A stretch of DNA of 64,000 nucleotides, from positions 310,001 through 374,000 of the forward strand of contig NZ_BRZA01000002.1 in assembly GCF_026012395.1 (NCBI RefSeq), given 5' to 3'. The stretch comes from Lysinibacillus piscis. GTDB lineage: Bacteria > Bacillota > Bacilli > Bacillales_A > Planococcaceae. A program made the position numbers and the translations under genes. Positions 56,094 through 64,000 of the stretch are shown here, piece by piece; the first letter of the stretch is position 1, and every line of letters begins with the position of its first letter. The notes beneath the pieces were generated by a model. It made no database searches and was not told the DNA's origin. It was given only the letters and a program-made list of their open reading frames with translations.

Positions 56094-58289
56094 ATGGCGA
56101 AAGAGCAAATTTTGACTCCAGAAGACGTTTTTCAGTTAGTCGAGTCTTATATGAATAAAGAAAATGTCGCATTTGTGAAAAAGGCATATGAATTGGCACG
56201 AGAGGCTCATAGCGAGCAATTCCGTAGCTCTGGGGAACCATATATTATTCATCCGATTCAAGTCGCAGGTATTTTAGCGGAATTACAAATGGACCCTCAA
56301 ACAGTAGCAGCAGGCTTTTTACACGATGTTGTGGAAGATACAGAATTTACACGTGAAGACATGGTGCGAGAATTTGGTGAAGAAGTAGCCATGCTTGTAG
56401 ATGGTGTAACAAAGCTTGGCAAAATTAAATATTTATCAAAAGAAGCACAGCAAGCTGAAAATCATCGCAAAATGTTTGTGGCAATGGCACAGGATATTCG
56501 TGTTATTTTAATTAAACTAGCAGACCGCTTACATAATATGCGGACATTAAAGCATCTACCTGCTGAAAAGCAACGTCGTATTTCTAAAGAGACACTTGAA
56601 ATTTTTGCCCCCCTTGCCCATCGTTTAGGGATTTCAACGGTCAAATGGGAGCTAGAGGATACAGCATTACGTTACTTAAATCCACAGCAATATTATCGTA
56701 TTGTGAGCTTAATGAAGAAAAAACGTGAGGAACGTGAAGCGTATTTAGATAATGTCATGTCGGAAATCGAGTCACAATTAACAGAAGTGGAAATCAGTGC
56801 GGATATTTATGGTCGTCCAAAGCATATTTACAGTATTTATCGAAAAATGGTATTACAAAAAAAGCAGTTCAATGAAATTTATGATTTATTAGCGATTCGT
56901 GTACTTGTAGATAGTATTAAAGACTGCTATGCGGTATTAGGAATTGTGCATACATTGTGGAAGCCAATGCCAGGACGTTTCAAAGACTATATTGCGATGC
57001 CTAAACAAAATCTGTATCAATCTTTGCATACAACGGTGATTGGTCCTTATGGTGATCCGTTAGAGGTGCAAATTCGTACAAAAGAAATGCATAAAATTGC
57101 TGAATACGGGATTGCAGCGCATTGGGCTTATAAAGAAGGCAAAACGGTAGACGTTGAAAAACAAAATGTCGATCAAAAATTAACATGGTTCCGAGAAATT
57201 TTAGAATTCCAAAACGAATCATCGAATGCAGAAGAATTTATGGAATCCTTAAAATTCGATTTGTTTTCAGATATGGTATATGTTTTTACGCCAGAGGGTG
57301 ATGTCATTGAGTTACCAGCAGGCTCTGTGCCAATTGATTTTGCTTACCGTGTTCACTCAGAGGTTGGAAATCGTACCATTGGCGCTAAAATTAATGGCAA
57401 GATGGTGCCGTTAGATACACCGCTGAAAACGGGCGATATTATTGAAATTTTAACGTCCAAGCAATCATTTGGTCCAAGCCGTGATTGGCTGAAAATTGCA
57501 CAATCATCACAGGCGAAAAATAAAATTAAACAATTTTTCAAACGCCATCTACGAGAAGATAATATTCTTAAAGGTAAAGAGATGGTTGAAAAAGAGATTC
57601 GCACGCAAGGCTATGACGTAAAAGAAACGATGGCAGCAGAAAATGTAAAGCGTGTGTGTGATAAATTTAATTATACGAATGAGGACGATTTATATGCAGC
57701 TGTTGGGGTAAATGGTATTACCGCACAGCAAATCGTGAATCGTTTAGCTGAAAAACGTCGTAAAGAGCGTGAACAGGAAGAAGCACTTGAAAAAATCGAG
57801 CAAAAAATGAAAAATCCGATACCACAAAAACGTACGGAATCAGGTGTCATCGTGAAGGGTATTGACAATATGTTAATACGTCTATCACGCTGTTGTACAC
57901 CAGTGCCAGGTGATGACATTGTCGGATTTATTACAAAAGGGCGTGGTGTTTCTGTGCACCGTGCGGACTGTCCTAATATCCAACTGGAGGATGACCAAGA
58001 GCGTTTAATCGAGGTGGAGTGGGAGCATGCACTCATTCCTGCGAAAAAAGAATATCCTGTTGATATAGAAGTTGCGGCCTTTGATCGACCAGGTATTTTA
58101 AATGAAATCATGCAAATTGTTAGTGAGACGAAAACGAATATTTTAGCGGTAAGTGGTCGTGCGGATCGAGAGAAAATGGCAACAATCCATTTAACGATAG
58201 CCATTTCAAATATTTCGCATTTGCATAAAGTCGTCGAACGTATTAAACAAACACCTGATATTTATTCTGTACAGCGTGTTATTAATTAA
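56094..58289 (+). CDS. relA: Bifunctional (p)ppGpp synthetase/hydrolase Rel
   Basis: The long RSH stringent-response enzyme, 731 aa. The hydrolase HD domain is intact (residues ~45-155, [15 protein letters not shown] and [12 protein letters not shown]). The synthetase domain follows (~235-350: [36 protein letters not shown]), then TGS ([31 protein letters not shown]), a zinc-finger/helical segment ([28 protein letters not shown]) and a C-terminal ACT domain. As both catalytic halves are complete, it should both make and degrade (p)ppGpp. AAGGTGG precedes the ATG. Confidence 0.97.
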   Translation: MAKEQILTPEDVFQLVESYMNKENVAFVKKAYELAREAHSEQFRSSGEPYIIHPIQVAGILAELQMDPQTVAAGFLHDVVEDTEFTREDMVREFGEEVAMLVDGVTKLGKIKYLSKEAQQAENHRKMFVAMAQDIRVILIKLADRLHNMRTLKHLPAEKQRRISKETLEIFAPLAHRLGISTVKWELEDTALRYLNPQQYYRIVSLMKKKREEREAYLDNVMSEIESQLTEVEISADIYGRPKHIYSIYRKMVLQKKQFNEIYDLLAIRVLVDSIKDCYAVLGIVHTLWKPMPGRFKDYIAMPKQNLYQSLHTTVIGPYGDPLEVQIRTKEMHKIAEYGIAAHWAYKEGKTVDVEKQNVDQKLTWFREILEFQNESSNAEEFMESLKFDLFSDMVYVFTPEGDVIELPAGSVPIDFAYRVHSEVGNRTIGAKINGKMVPLDTPLKTGDIIEILTSKQSFGPSRDWLKIAQSSQAKNKIKQFFKRHLREDNILKGKEMVEKEIRTQGYDVKETMAAENVKRVCDKFNYTNEDDLYAAVGVNGITAQQIVNRLAEKRRKEREQEEALEKIEQKMKNPIPQKRTESGVIVKGIDNMLIRLSRCCTPVPGDDIVGFITKGRGVSVHRADCPNIQLEDDQERLIEVEWEHALIPAKKEYPVDIEVAAFDRPGILNEIMQIVSETKTNILAVSGRADREKMATIHLTIAISNISHLHKVVERIKQTPDIYSVQRVIN

Positions 58290-58307
58290 TGGTGAGGGAT
58301 TGCAAAA

Positions 58308-58748
58308 ATGAAAGTTGTGTTACAGCGTAGTAAGGCTGCTTCTGTCACAGTCGATGGACAAGTGACAGGAGCAATTAATAGTGGCTATGTATTGTTAGTC
58401 GGTATTACACATGAGGATACAGTAGAAGATGTTGCCTATTTAGCCAAAAAAATTGCTCAACTTCGTTTATGGGAAGACAGTGAAGGAAAAATGAATTACT
58501 CTATTGTCGAACATGGTGGAGAAATTTTATCTGTCTCACAATTTACTTTATATGGTGATGTTAAAAAAGGGAATCGACCGAGTTTTAGCAATGCAGCAAA
58601 GCCAGATGTAGCGAAGCCATTATGGGATCATTTTAACCAAGCTTTGCGTGAATATGGGTTACAAGTAGAAACAGGCGTTTTTGGTGCGATGATGGATGTG
58701 GCATTGATTAATGATGGACCTGTGACCATTTTACTTGATTCAAAATAA
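58308..58748 (+). CDS. dtd: D-aminoacyl-tRNA deacylase
   Basis: Removes D-amino acids from tRNA. 146 aa with N-terminal [17 protein letters not shown], the [17 protein letters not shown] motif (Ser-Gln) and the Gly-cisPro motif [19 protein letters not shown] before the ATG. It follows relA by 18 bases, in the order found in B. subtilis. Confidence 0.97.
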   Translation: MKVVLQRSKAASVTVDGQVTGAINSGYVLLVGITHEDTVEDVAYLAKKIAQLRLWEDSEGKMNYSIVEHGGEILSVSQFTLYGDVKKGNRPSFSNAAKPDVAKPLWDHFNQALREYGLQVETGVFGAMMDVALINDGPVTILLDSK

Positions 58749-58819
58749 GAGGTCATTTTTCCATACAATTTTCATACATTAATAGCGTGATGCTATTTTT
58801 GTAAGGAGGCGTATGGAAG

Positions 58820-59047
58820 GTGATACAAATGAACAGTAGTACCAATCCTAATTTGTATATAACATTACAACAGATGATTGGTCGAATGGTTGTCGTACAT
58901 ACGGCAGGTAAAAGCCAAAGAGGGGTCTTACGTGCACTACTTCCCGATTATATGGTCATTGAAGATGCTCAAATGCCCATTTTTATTAGATTGAATGAGT
59001 TGGTAGGAGTGGTATTAGAGGGGGAAAGTAAGACATCATGTAGATGA
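58820..59047 (+). CDS. Small uncharacterised protein (DUF2642-like)
   Basis: A protein of 72-75 aa with a compact Sm-like pattern: LYITLQQMIGRMVVVHTAGKSQRGVLRALLPDYMVIEDAQMPIFIRLNELVGVVLE. The L.G..V.V.T..G...G.L..L..DYM.I spacing reminds me of small Bacillus spore-associated DUF2642 proteins, but this is weak. Start uncertain: GTG 58820 has AAGGAGG 10 nt before; ATG 58829 has GGAAGG 8 nt before. A bidirectional terminator follows. Confidence 0.65.
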   Translation: MIQMNSSTNPNLYITLQQMIGRMVVVHTAGKSQRGVLRALLPDYMVIEDAQMPIFIRLNELVGVVLEGESKTSCR

Positions 59048-59096
59048 AAAAATCGGAAGTAATCAATGGTAGCTCTATTGATTACTTCCGATTTTT
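59047..59096. terminator. Bidirectional terminator
   Basis: A 20-bp stem AAAAAATCGGAAGTAATCAA with its complement, between the small gene (+) and the amidase gene (-). Confidence 0.92.
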
Positions 59097-59110
59097 CAGT
59101 TTGTGGTGCA

Positions 59111-60670
59111 TTATTCGTTTGTATTAAAATAGTGCAAAATCCCTTGATAAATGCCAAGAGTAGCTTGCTCTCGGAATTTGGCTGTTGTCATCACACGTTC
59201 TTCACTAGCATTGCTTAGGAAGCCTAATTCGATTAATACAGCTTTTTGACGATTTTCTCGTAGCACTAAATAATTTCCTTGCTGTGTACCACGATTTTTT
59301 AAGGTGATTTTATTGGCAATCCCTTGATTAATGGCATCAGCAAGCCCTTTTTGCTGGCTATTCATATAATACGAGGTAAAGCCTGAAATAGCACCATCAT
59401 CTGTCGCATCATAATGTAGGCTAATGAAGGCGTCTGCTTCCGATTGGTGAGCAATTGATACACGCTTTCTTAACGTGACGAATTCATCGGATTCCCTTGT
59501 CATGATGACGTTAGCCCCAGCAGCTCGTAGCTTGGAGGCAAGCAGAGAAGCGGTTTTTAATGTAATATCTTTCTCATCTGTTCCTCGTTGACCTGTTGTA
59601 CCATGGTCTTGTCCACCATGACCAGGGTCTACGACAATCGTCAACCCATTTAACGTATCTTTTTTACGAGGTTTCTTTGTTTCTTGCGTATTGCTAACAA
59701 CCTTATTGGAGCTTGTTGTCACCACCCAATTGGCGACAAATGCAGTACTATCTTTAAGCTGTATTTCGTAAAAATCATTTTTCATGCCGACAATAGGATA
59801 TGTTTGACCAGCATCTACACGTTCAACGACATCTGCAACGGTTGAAGCATCTGTTCGCAAATTCGTACCGTTGTAAATAATCGTCACCATTTCAAGCTCT
59901 TTTGAGGTTGATTTAGCTGTATTTTTCTCATTATAGGCAAATGTTCCATAAAAACTATACACCCAGCCTGTTTTTTTACTGCTGTATTGAATTTGCACCC
60001 AGTTATGTTCTTGTCCGAGCACTTTAAATGATTGCCCATTTTGAATTGTGCCTATTTTTTTAGCATTTAGTGTTGGTTTTTCACGCACATTTAATGTGTC
60101 TACTAAAACGGTGAATGTTGTACTTTTGTTCGTTATAGTTGTGGTCGCTTCAACAGTAGGCTTAGATGTAGTCGATTTTGGCTGTGCTTTGTCATTGATT
60201 GTGACATAGTCCACAGCTACCCAGCCATTAATACCATTCCAGCTAATTTTAGCCCATTCACCTTGTTCCTCGACTAAATCGGCTTGGTCACCAGTAGATA
60301 GTTGTCCTAAAACAGCAGAGGCGATATCAGGGTCTGTGCGAATATTAAGTCTATCCACTTGTGAGATGACCGATTTAGCAACAGTTTTTTTTGCATTGAT
60401 AGGCGCGGTTAACCAAGAAGCTACCCAACCTTCATAGTTTGCGGCTTTTACTTGTATCCAATCTCCTTCACGTCCAATGCTAGTCAACTCATCGCCCTTT
60501 TCCAATGTCGTTAGAATAGGATAAGAGAGCCCAGGTCCTTCACGTAAATGAAGAATTGTACCTGTTACTTTTAAATTATGGTCATTGGCTAATGTAGATT
60601 GATTGGGTATTGGAAAAGCCATTGTTAGTAATAGCATCAAGATGATGGCATAGGAAAATTTTGTCTTCAT
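59111..60670 (-). CDS. N-acetylmuramoyl-L-alanine amidase with four SH3b domains
   Basis: About 519 aa: signal peptide (residues 1-28), four SH3b cell-wall-binding repeats (about 32-92, 103-160, 185-245, 258-322; repeated LNIR/LHLREGP..LRTD with G.W..V pattern), then a type 3 amidase domain (~345-515). Zinc ligands and catalysis are visible: VVDPGHGGQDHG, the Glu of RGTDEKDITLK, SLHYDAT, and the C-terminal VLIELGFLSN. All are intact. GGAGG on the minus strand gives ATG 60670. Its place before hisS equals lytH/yrvJ in B. subtilis. Confidence 0.93.
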   Translation of the reverse strand: MKTKFSYAIILMLLLTMAFPIPNQSTLANDHNLKVTGTILHLREGPGLSYPILTTLEKGDELTSIGREGDWIQVKAANYEGWVASWLTAPINAKKTVAKSVISQVDRLNIRTDPDIASAVLGQLSTGDQADLVEEQGEWAKISWNGINGWVAVDYVTINDKAQPKSTTSKPTVEATTTITNKSTTFTVLVDTLNVREKPTLNAKKIGTIQNGQSFKVLGQEHNWVQIQYSSKKTGWVYSFYGTFAYNEKNTAKSTSKELEMVTIIYNGTNLRTDASTVADVVERVDAGQTYPIVGMKNDFYEIQLKDSTAFVANWVVTTSSNKVVSNTQETKKPRKKDTLNGLTIVVDPGHGGQDHGTTGQRGTDEKDITLKTASLLASKLRAAGANVIMTRESDEFVTLRKRVSIAHQSEADAFISLHYDATDDGAISGFTSYYMNSQQKGLADAINQGIANKITLKNRGTQQGNYLVLRENRQKAVLIELGFLSNASEERVMTTAKFREQATLGIYQGILHYFNTNE

Positions 60671-60753
60671 CAAATACCTCCAGTTCCTTGTACTATTTTA
60701 TCATGCTTCAACTATAAAATTCACGGGAAAAAGGTCATAATCTGATAAAACAG

Positions 60754-60782
60754 TTGACATTATGAATGGTTGTGACTAACAT
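60754..60782 (+). promoter_or_regulatory. Promoter of the hisS-aspS operon
   Basis: TTGACA (60754-60759), 17-nt spacer, TAACAT (60777-60782), upstream of the T-box leader. Confidence 0.7.
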
Positions 60783-60789
60783 AAAGAAT

Positions 60790-61077
60790 AATCAAAAAAA
60801 GATTTACCGCTTATGACCAAGCAAGTAGCATATACCGCTGTTGGATCAGAGAGGGAAAGACTTAGGCTGCAATCTTTCCTCCAAAAATGTACAATGCGAA
60901 CAACACTTGAGAGGCTTTTTTCTGAAAGGTGAGAACTTAGTAGGAAAAAACGGAGTCGGCCGTTATCCGAGATTGAGGAGGACACAGTTTTTTTATGTGT
61001 CAACTAGGGTGGAACCGCGGAAGCTATCAATAGCTCTCGTCCCTTGCATTATGCAAGGTGGCGAGGGCTTTTTTTAT
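60790..61077 (+). promoter_or_regulatory. T-box leader of hisS-aspS
   Basis: The T-box core AGGGTGGAACCGCGG is at 61006-61020. A terminator (arms GCTCTCGTCCCTTGCAT.. / ..GCAAGGTGGCGAGGGC, T7) is at 61032-61077. Stem I is visible with AGTAGCAT near 60825-60835 and the distal AGAGAGGGAAAGACTTAGGCTGCAATCTTTCC. In the specifier region GCGAACAACACTTGAG, the candidate His codon CAC is at 60904-60906, though the frame of reading is not certain. The 61078-61211 stretch to hisS holds no gene. Confidence 0.88.
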
Positions 61078-61211
61078 TTTGCTTCATCTATCTGATGAAC
61101 CACGATACAAGTCTCAATAGATGTTACAGATTTGGAAGAAGCTCGAAAAATCTGGACGCAATGACATCACAGCGTAATGGAATCATAAGCAATTTCGAAG
61201 GAGGTATTTGG

Positions 61212-62477
61212 ATGAGTTTTAAAGTGCCAAGAGGAACACAAGATATTTTACCTGGGCAATCTGAAAAATGGCAAAAGGTTGAGAGCATCATTCGTGACAT
61301 TTGCCGTGTCTATCGCTACAACGAAATTCGTACACCTATTTTTGAACAAACTGAATTATTTGCTCGGGGTGTTGGTGAAACGACAGATGTTGTGCAAAAA
61401 GAAATGTATACATTTACAGATCGTGGGGATCGTTCTTTAACATTACGTCCTGAAAATACAGCAGGTGTTGTACGTGCTTATGTGGAACACAAAATGTTTG
61501 GTGCACCAGATCAACCTGTAAAATTATCTTATTTAGGGCCAATGTTCCGCTATGAACGACAACAAGCGGGGCGTTACCGTCAATTCGTACAATTTGGCGT
61601 AGAGGCAATTGGCTCAGCAGACCCAGCAATTGATGCAGAAGTCATTGCACTTGCGATGGATGTGTACGAAACAGTTGGCTTAAAGGATTTAAAATTAGTC
61701 ATTAATTCACTTGGTGATAAAGAAACACGTGATACACACCGCACAGCATTATTACAACACTTTGAGCCACATATTCACGAATTTTGTACCGATTGTCAAA
61801 ACCGCCTACAAAAAAATCCACTACGCATTTTAGATTGCAAAGTGGACCGTGAACATCCATTGATGCAAACAGCGCCAGCATTAACAGATTTCCTAACAGA
61901 GGAATCAGCAGCCTATTTTGCACAAGTGAAAAACTATTTAGAAGCACTCGGAATCAGCTATGAGGTAGATCCAAACCTTGTCCGAGGGTTGGATTATTAT
62001 AATCACACAACATTTGAAATTATGTCTACGGCTTCAGGTTTTGGTGCTATTACAACGCTTTGTGGTGGTGGTCGTTACAATGGGCTTGTACAGGAAATTG
62101 GTGGTCCAGATGTACCAGGGATTGGCTTTGCACTAAGCATTGAACGCTTGTTATTAGCAGTAGAGGCGGAAGGTGTGATGCTTGATACAGCATCAGGGCT
62201 TGATGTCTATATCATTGCGATGGACGATGAGGCGAAATTGAAAGCGGTGGAACTAACAAGTACATTCCGTGCAAAAGGCATTGCAACAGAGATGGATTAC
62301 CTTGCACGTAAAATGAAGGCACAAATGAAATCAGCAGACCGTTTAGGTGCTAAATATACCATTGTTTTAGGTGAAACAGAGTTAGCAGAACAAGCAGCAA
62401 CAATAAAAGAAATGGTGACAGGAGAACAGCAAAAAGTAGCCTTTTCTGAGCTGGTCAATTATTTACTGAAGCGATAA
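61212..62477 (+). CDS. hisS: Histidyl-tRNA synthetase
   Basis: Class IIa synthetase, about 421 aa: [20 protein letters not shown] at the N-terminus, motif 1/2 ([41 protein letters not shown]), the HisA-type motif [43 protein letters not shown] (motif 3) and a C-terminal anticodon-binding domain. AAGGAGG at 61198-61204 supports ATG 61212. Operon with aspS, controlled by the T-box. Confidence 0.98.
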   Translation: MSFKVPRGTQDILPGQSEKWQKVESIIRDICRVYRYNEIRTPIFEQTELFARGVGETTDVVQKEMYTFTDRGDRSLTLRPENTAGVVRAYVEHKMFGAPDQPVKLSYLGPMFRYERQQAGRYRQFVQFGVEAIGSADPAIDAEVIALAMDVYETVGLKDLKLVINSLGDKETRDTHRTALLQHFEPHIHEFCTDCQNRLQKNPLRILDCKVDREHPLMQTAPALTDFLTEESAAYFAQVKNYLEALGISYEVDPNLVRGLDYYNHTTFEIMSTASGFGAITTLCGGGRYNGLVQEIGGPDVPGIGFALSIERLLLAVEAEGVMLDTASGLDVYIIAMDDEAKLKAVELTSTFRAKGIATEMDYLARKMKAQMKSADRLGAKYTIVLGETELAEQAATIKEMVTGEQQKVAFSELVNYLLKR

Positions 62478-62511
62478 TTAAAATACGAATGGAATTTTGG
62501 AGGAAAACGAT

Positions 62512-64000
62512 ATGGCAACAAGAACACATGCTAGTAACGAATTATCAGAAGCGTTACAAGGCGAAAAGGTTGTATTAAAAGGTTGGGTACAACGTCGTCG
62601 TGACTTAGGTGGTTTAATATTTATTGATTTACGTGACCGCACAGGCATTACACAAGTTGTGTTTAGCCCAGATATGGCAGAGGCACATGCTTTAGCTGAT
62701 AAAGTGCGCAGTGAATATGTGATTGAAGTAGAAGGTACAATTGTACTGCGAGCAGCAGAGCAGATTAATCCAAATATGTCGAATGGGAAAATTGAAGTAG
62801 CAGCGACAAGTTTAGTCGTAATTAATACAGCGAAAACAACACCATTCCAAATTGAAGATCGTACAGATGTTTCGGAAGATTTACGTTTAAAATACCGTTA
62901 TTTAGACCTTCGTCGCCCTGTCATGTTTGATACATTTAAAATGCGTTCAGATGTCACACGTACAATTCGTAATTTTTTACAAAATGAAGGCTTTTTAGAG
63001 GTGGAAACACCAATTTTAACGAAATCTACACCAGAAGGAGCACGTGACTATTTAGTACCATCTCGTGTCCATGAAGGGGAATTTTATGCTTTACCACAAT
63101 CACCACAGCTTTTTAAACAATTGTTGATGGTGGCAGGCTTTGAAAAGTATTTCCAAATTGCCCGTTGTTTCCGTGATGAGGATTTACGTGCAGACCGTCA
63201 GCCCGAATTTACGCAAGTGGATATCGAAACAAGCTTTTTAACACAAGAAGAAGTGTTAGAGATGAATGAACGTTTAATCCAAGCGGTGATGAAAGATGTA
63301 AAAGGTATGGACATTCCTGCACCATTCCAACGTATGAAATACCAAGAAGCAATGGATCGCTATGGCTCTGATAAGCCTGATGTTCGCTTTGGCTTAGAAT
63401 TAGTCGCATTGAATGATATTTTTGATGGCTGTGGCTTCAAAGTATTTGCGGATACAGTAGCACAAGGCAAGCAAGTAAAAGGTATTAATGTGAAAGGGGC
63501 AGCTGATCGATATTCTCGTAAAGATATGGACGAATTGACGAAATTCGTGAATATTTATGGAGCAAAAGGTTTAGCTTGGCTAAAAATTACAGAGGAAGGC
63601 TTAAATGGACCAATCGCTAAATTCTTTGATGAGGCATTGGCTACAGCATTAATCGAGCGTATGGGCGCTGAAGTAGGCGATATTTTAGTGTTTGTAGCAG
63701 ATAAAGCTTCTGTTGTAGCGGCTGCTCTTGGTGCATTACGTACAAAATTAGCTCAAGACTTAGAATTGATTGATGCTTCTCAATTTGCTTTCTTATGGAT
63801 TACAGATTGGCCGTTGTTTGAGTACTCAGAGGAAGATAATCGTTACTATGCGGCACACCATCCATTCACACGTCCTTTTGATGAAGATATCCCGTTGATG
63901 GACACAGACCCTTCAGCAGTACGTGCACAAGCCTATGATATCGTGTTAAATGGCTATGAGCTTGGTGGAGGATCATTGCGTATTTATGAACGTGACCTAC
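62512..64000 (+). CDS. aspS: Aspartyl-tRNA synthetase (3' end outside window)
   Basis: Class IIb synthetase; 496 codons are visible and the frame is still open at the window edge (the family is ~590 aa). An N-terminal OB-fold anticodon-binding domain ([32 protein letters not shown]), motif 1/2 ([32 protein letters not shown] [21 protein letters not shown]), and the bacterial GAD insertion are seen; the part of motif 2 binding ATP is complete, while motif 3 lies beyond the edge. GGAGG before ATG 62512. Co-transcribed with hisS (34-base gap). Confidence 0.97.
   Translation, partial: MATRTHASNELSEALQGEKVVLKGWVQRRRDLGGLIFIDLRDRTGITQVVFSPDMAEAHALADKVRSEYVIEVEGTIVLRAAEQINPNMSNGKIEVAATSLVVINTAKTTPFQIEDRTDVSEDLRLKYRYLDLRRPVMFDTFKMRSDVTRTIRNFLQNEGFLEVETPILTKSTPEGARDYLVPSRVHEGEFYALPQSPQLFKQLLMVAGFEKYFQIARCFRDEDLRADRQPEFTQVDIETSFLTQEEVLEMNERLIQAVMKDVKGMDIPAPFQRMKYQEAMDRYGSDKPDVRFGLELVALNDIFDGCGFKVFADTVAQGKQVKGINVKGAADRYSRKDMDELTKFVNIYGAKGLAWLKITEEGLNGPIAKFFDEALATALIERMGAEVGDILVFVADKASVVAAALGALRTKLAQDLELIDASQFAFLWITDWPLFEYSEEDNRYYAAHHPFTRPFDEDIPLMDTDPSAVRAQAYDIVLNGYELGGGSLRIYERDL

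Noticed and set aside
60960..61000. GACAC in the hisS leader as an overlapping Asp/His double specifier
   Set aside because: It lies in the 3' part near the T-box, not in the Stem I specifier loop.

Overview
The window is about 64 kb of a low-GC, endospore-forming Firmicute. Gene order, three T-box leaders, sporulation genes (spoIIB-like, spoIVFA/FB, spo0B, safA, spoVB) and protein style point to Lysinibacillus or a close relative (inference; no species marker such as 16S is present). The backbone is collinear with the known Bacillus subtilis valS-to-aspS segment: valS, folC, maf, radC, mreBCD, minCD, spoIVFAB, rplU-prp-rpmA, spo0B-obgE-pheB-pheA, niaR, safA, ruvAB, queA-tgt-yajC, yrbG, spoVB, comN, secDF, recJ, apt, relA-dtd, a lytH-like amidase, hisS and aspS (the last runs off the right edge).

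Layout. 1-6.3 kb: T-box leader, valS, a small unknown gene and two consecutive folC-type genes, the second with changed active-site motifs. 6.3-17.5 kb: an MFS transporter, a SpoIIB-like protein, maf-radC, a small accessory insertion, then cell shape and division genes and the L21/L27 operon with its protease Prp. 17.5-22 kb: a cobalamin-uptake island made of two convergent units (btuC-btuD from the left, btuF plus a siroheme-reductase-like half protein from the right). Each unit is headed by a nearly identical B12 riboswitch. 22-38 kb: sporulation phosphorelay, GTPase, phenylalanine, niacin-repressor, spore coat, Holliday-junction, queuosine and secretion genes. 38-48.7 kb: an insertion relative to B. 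subtilis, holding a chemoreceptor, a tryptophan operon (trpEDCFBA) under a Trp T-box, and a scrap-yard of gene fragments and small duplicated genes. 48.7-64 kb: recJ-apt, then an inserted block (CBS-ACT protein, ilvE, pseudouridine kinase and glycosidase), then relA-dtd, a cell-wall amidase and the T-box-controlled hisS-aspS operon.

How the genes work together. The backbone mixes translation and aminoacylation (valS, hisS, aspS, dtd, rplU, rpmA, tgt, queA), morphogenesis (mre, min), sporulation and stringent response (relA, apt). Charging-sensitive T-boxes control valS, the trp operon and hisS-aspS. The B12 units together supply binding protein, permease and ATPase for one ABC importer.

Most notable observations: (1) the trpE product keeps the tryptophan-feedback LLES region but lacks the chorismate-chemistry motifs, although the reading frame is intact; (2) a pair of inverted 167-nt B12 riboswitches differs at about four positions, and one controls a half-size siroheme/4Fe-4S reductase-like protein of unknown role; (3) a 37-nt tandem repeat sits inside an inverted repeat between the Trp T-box terminator and trpE, and shares end sequences with the valS leader; (4) a decayed trpA 3' end is joined to an ABC-ATPase 3' fragment. 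All family assignments are from memory of motifs and synteny; no database search was run.
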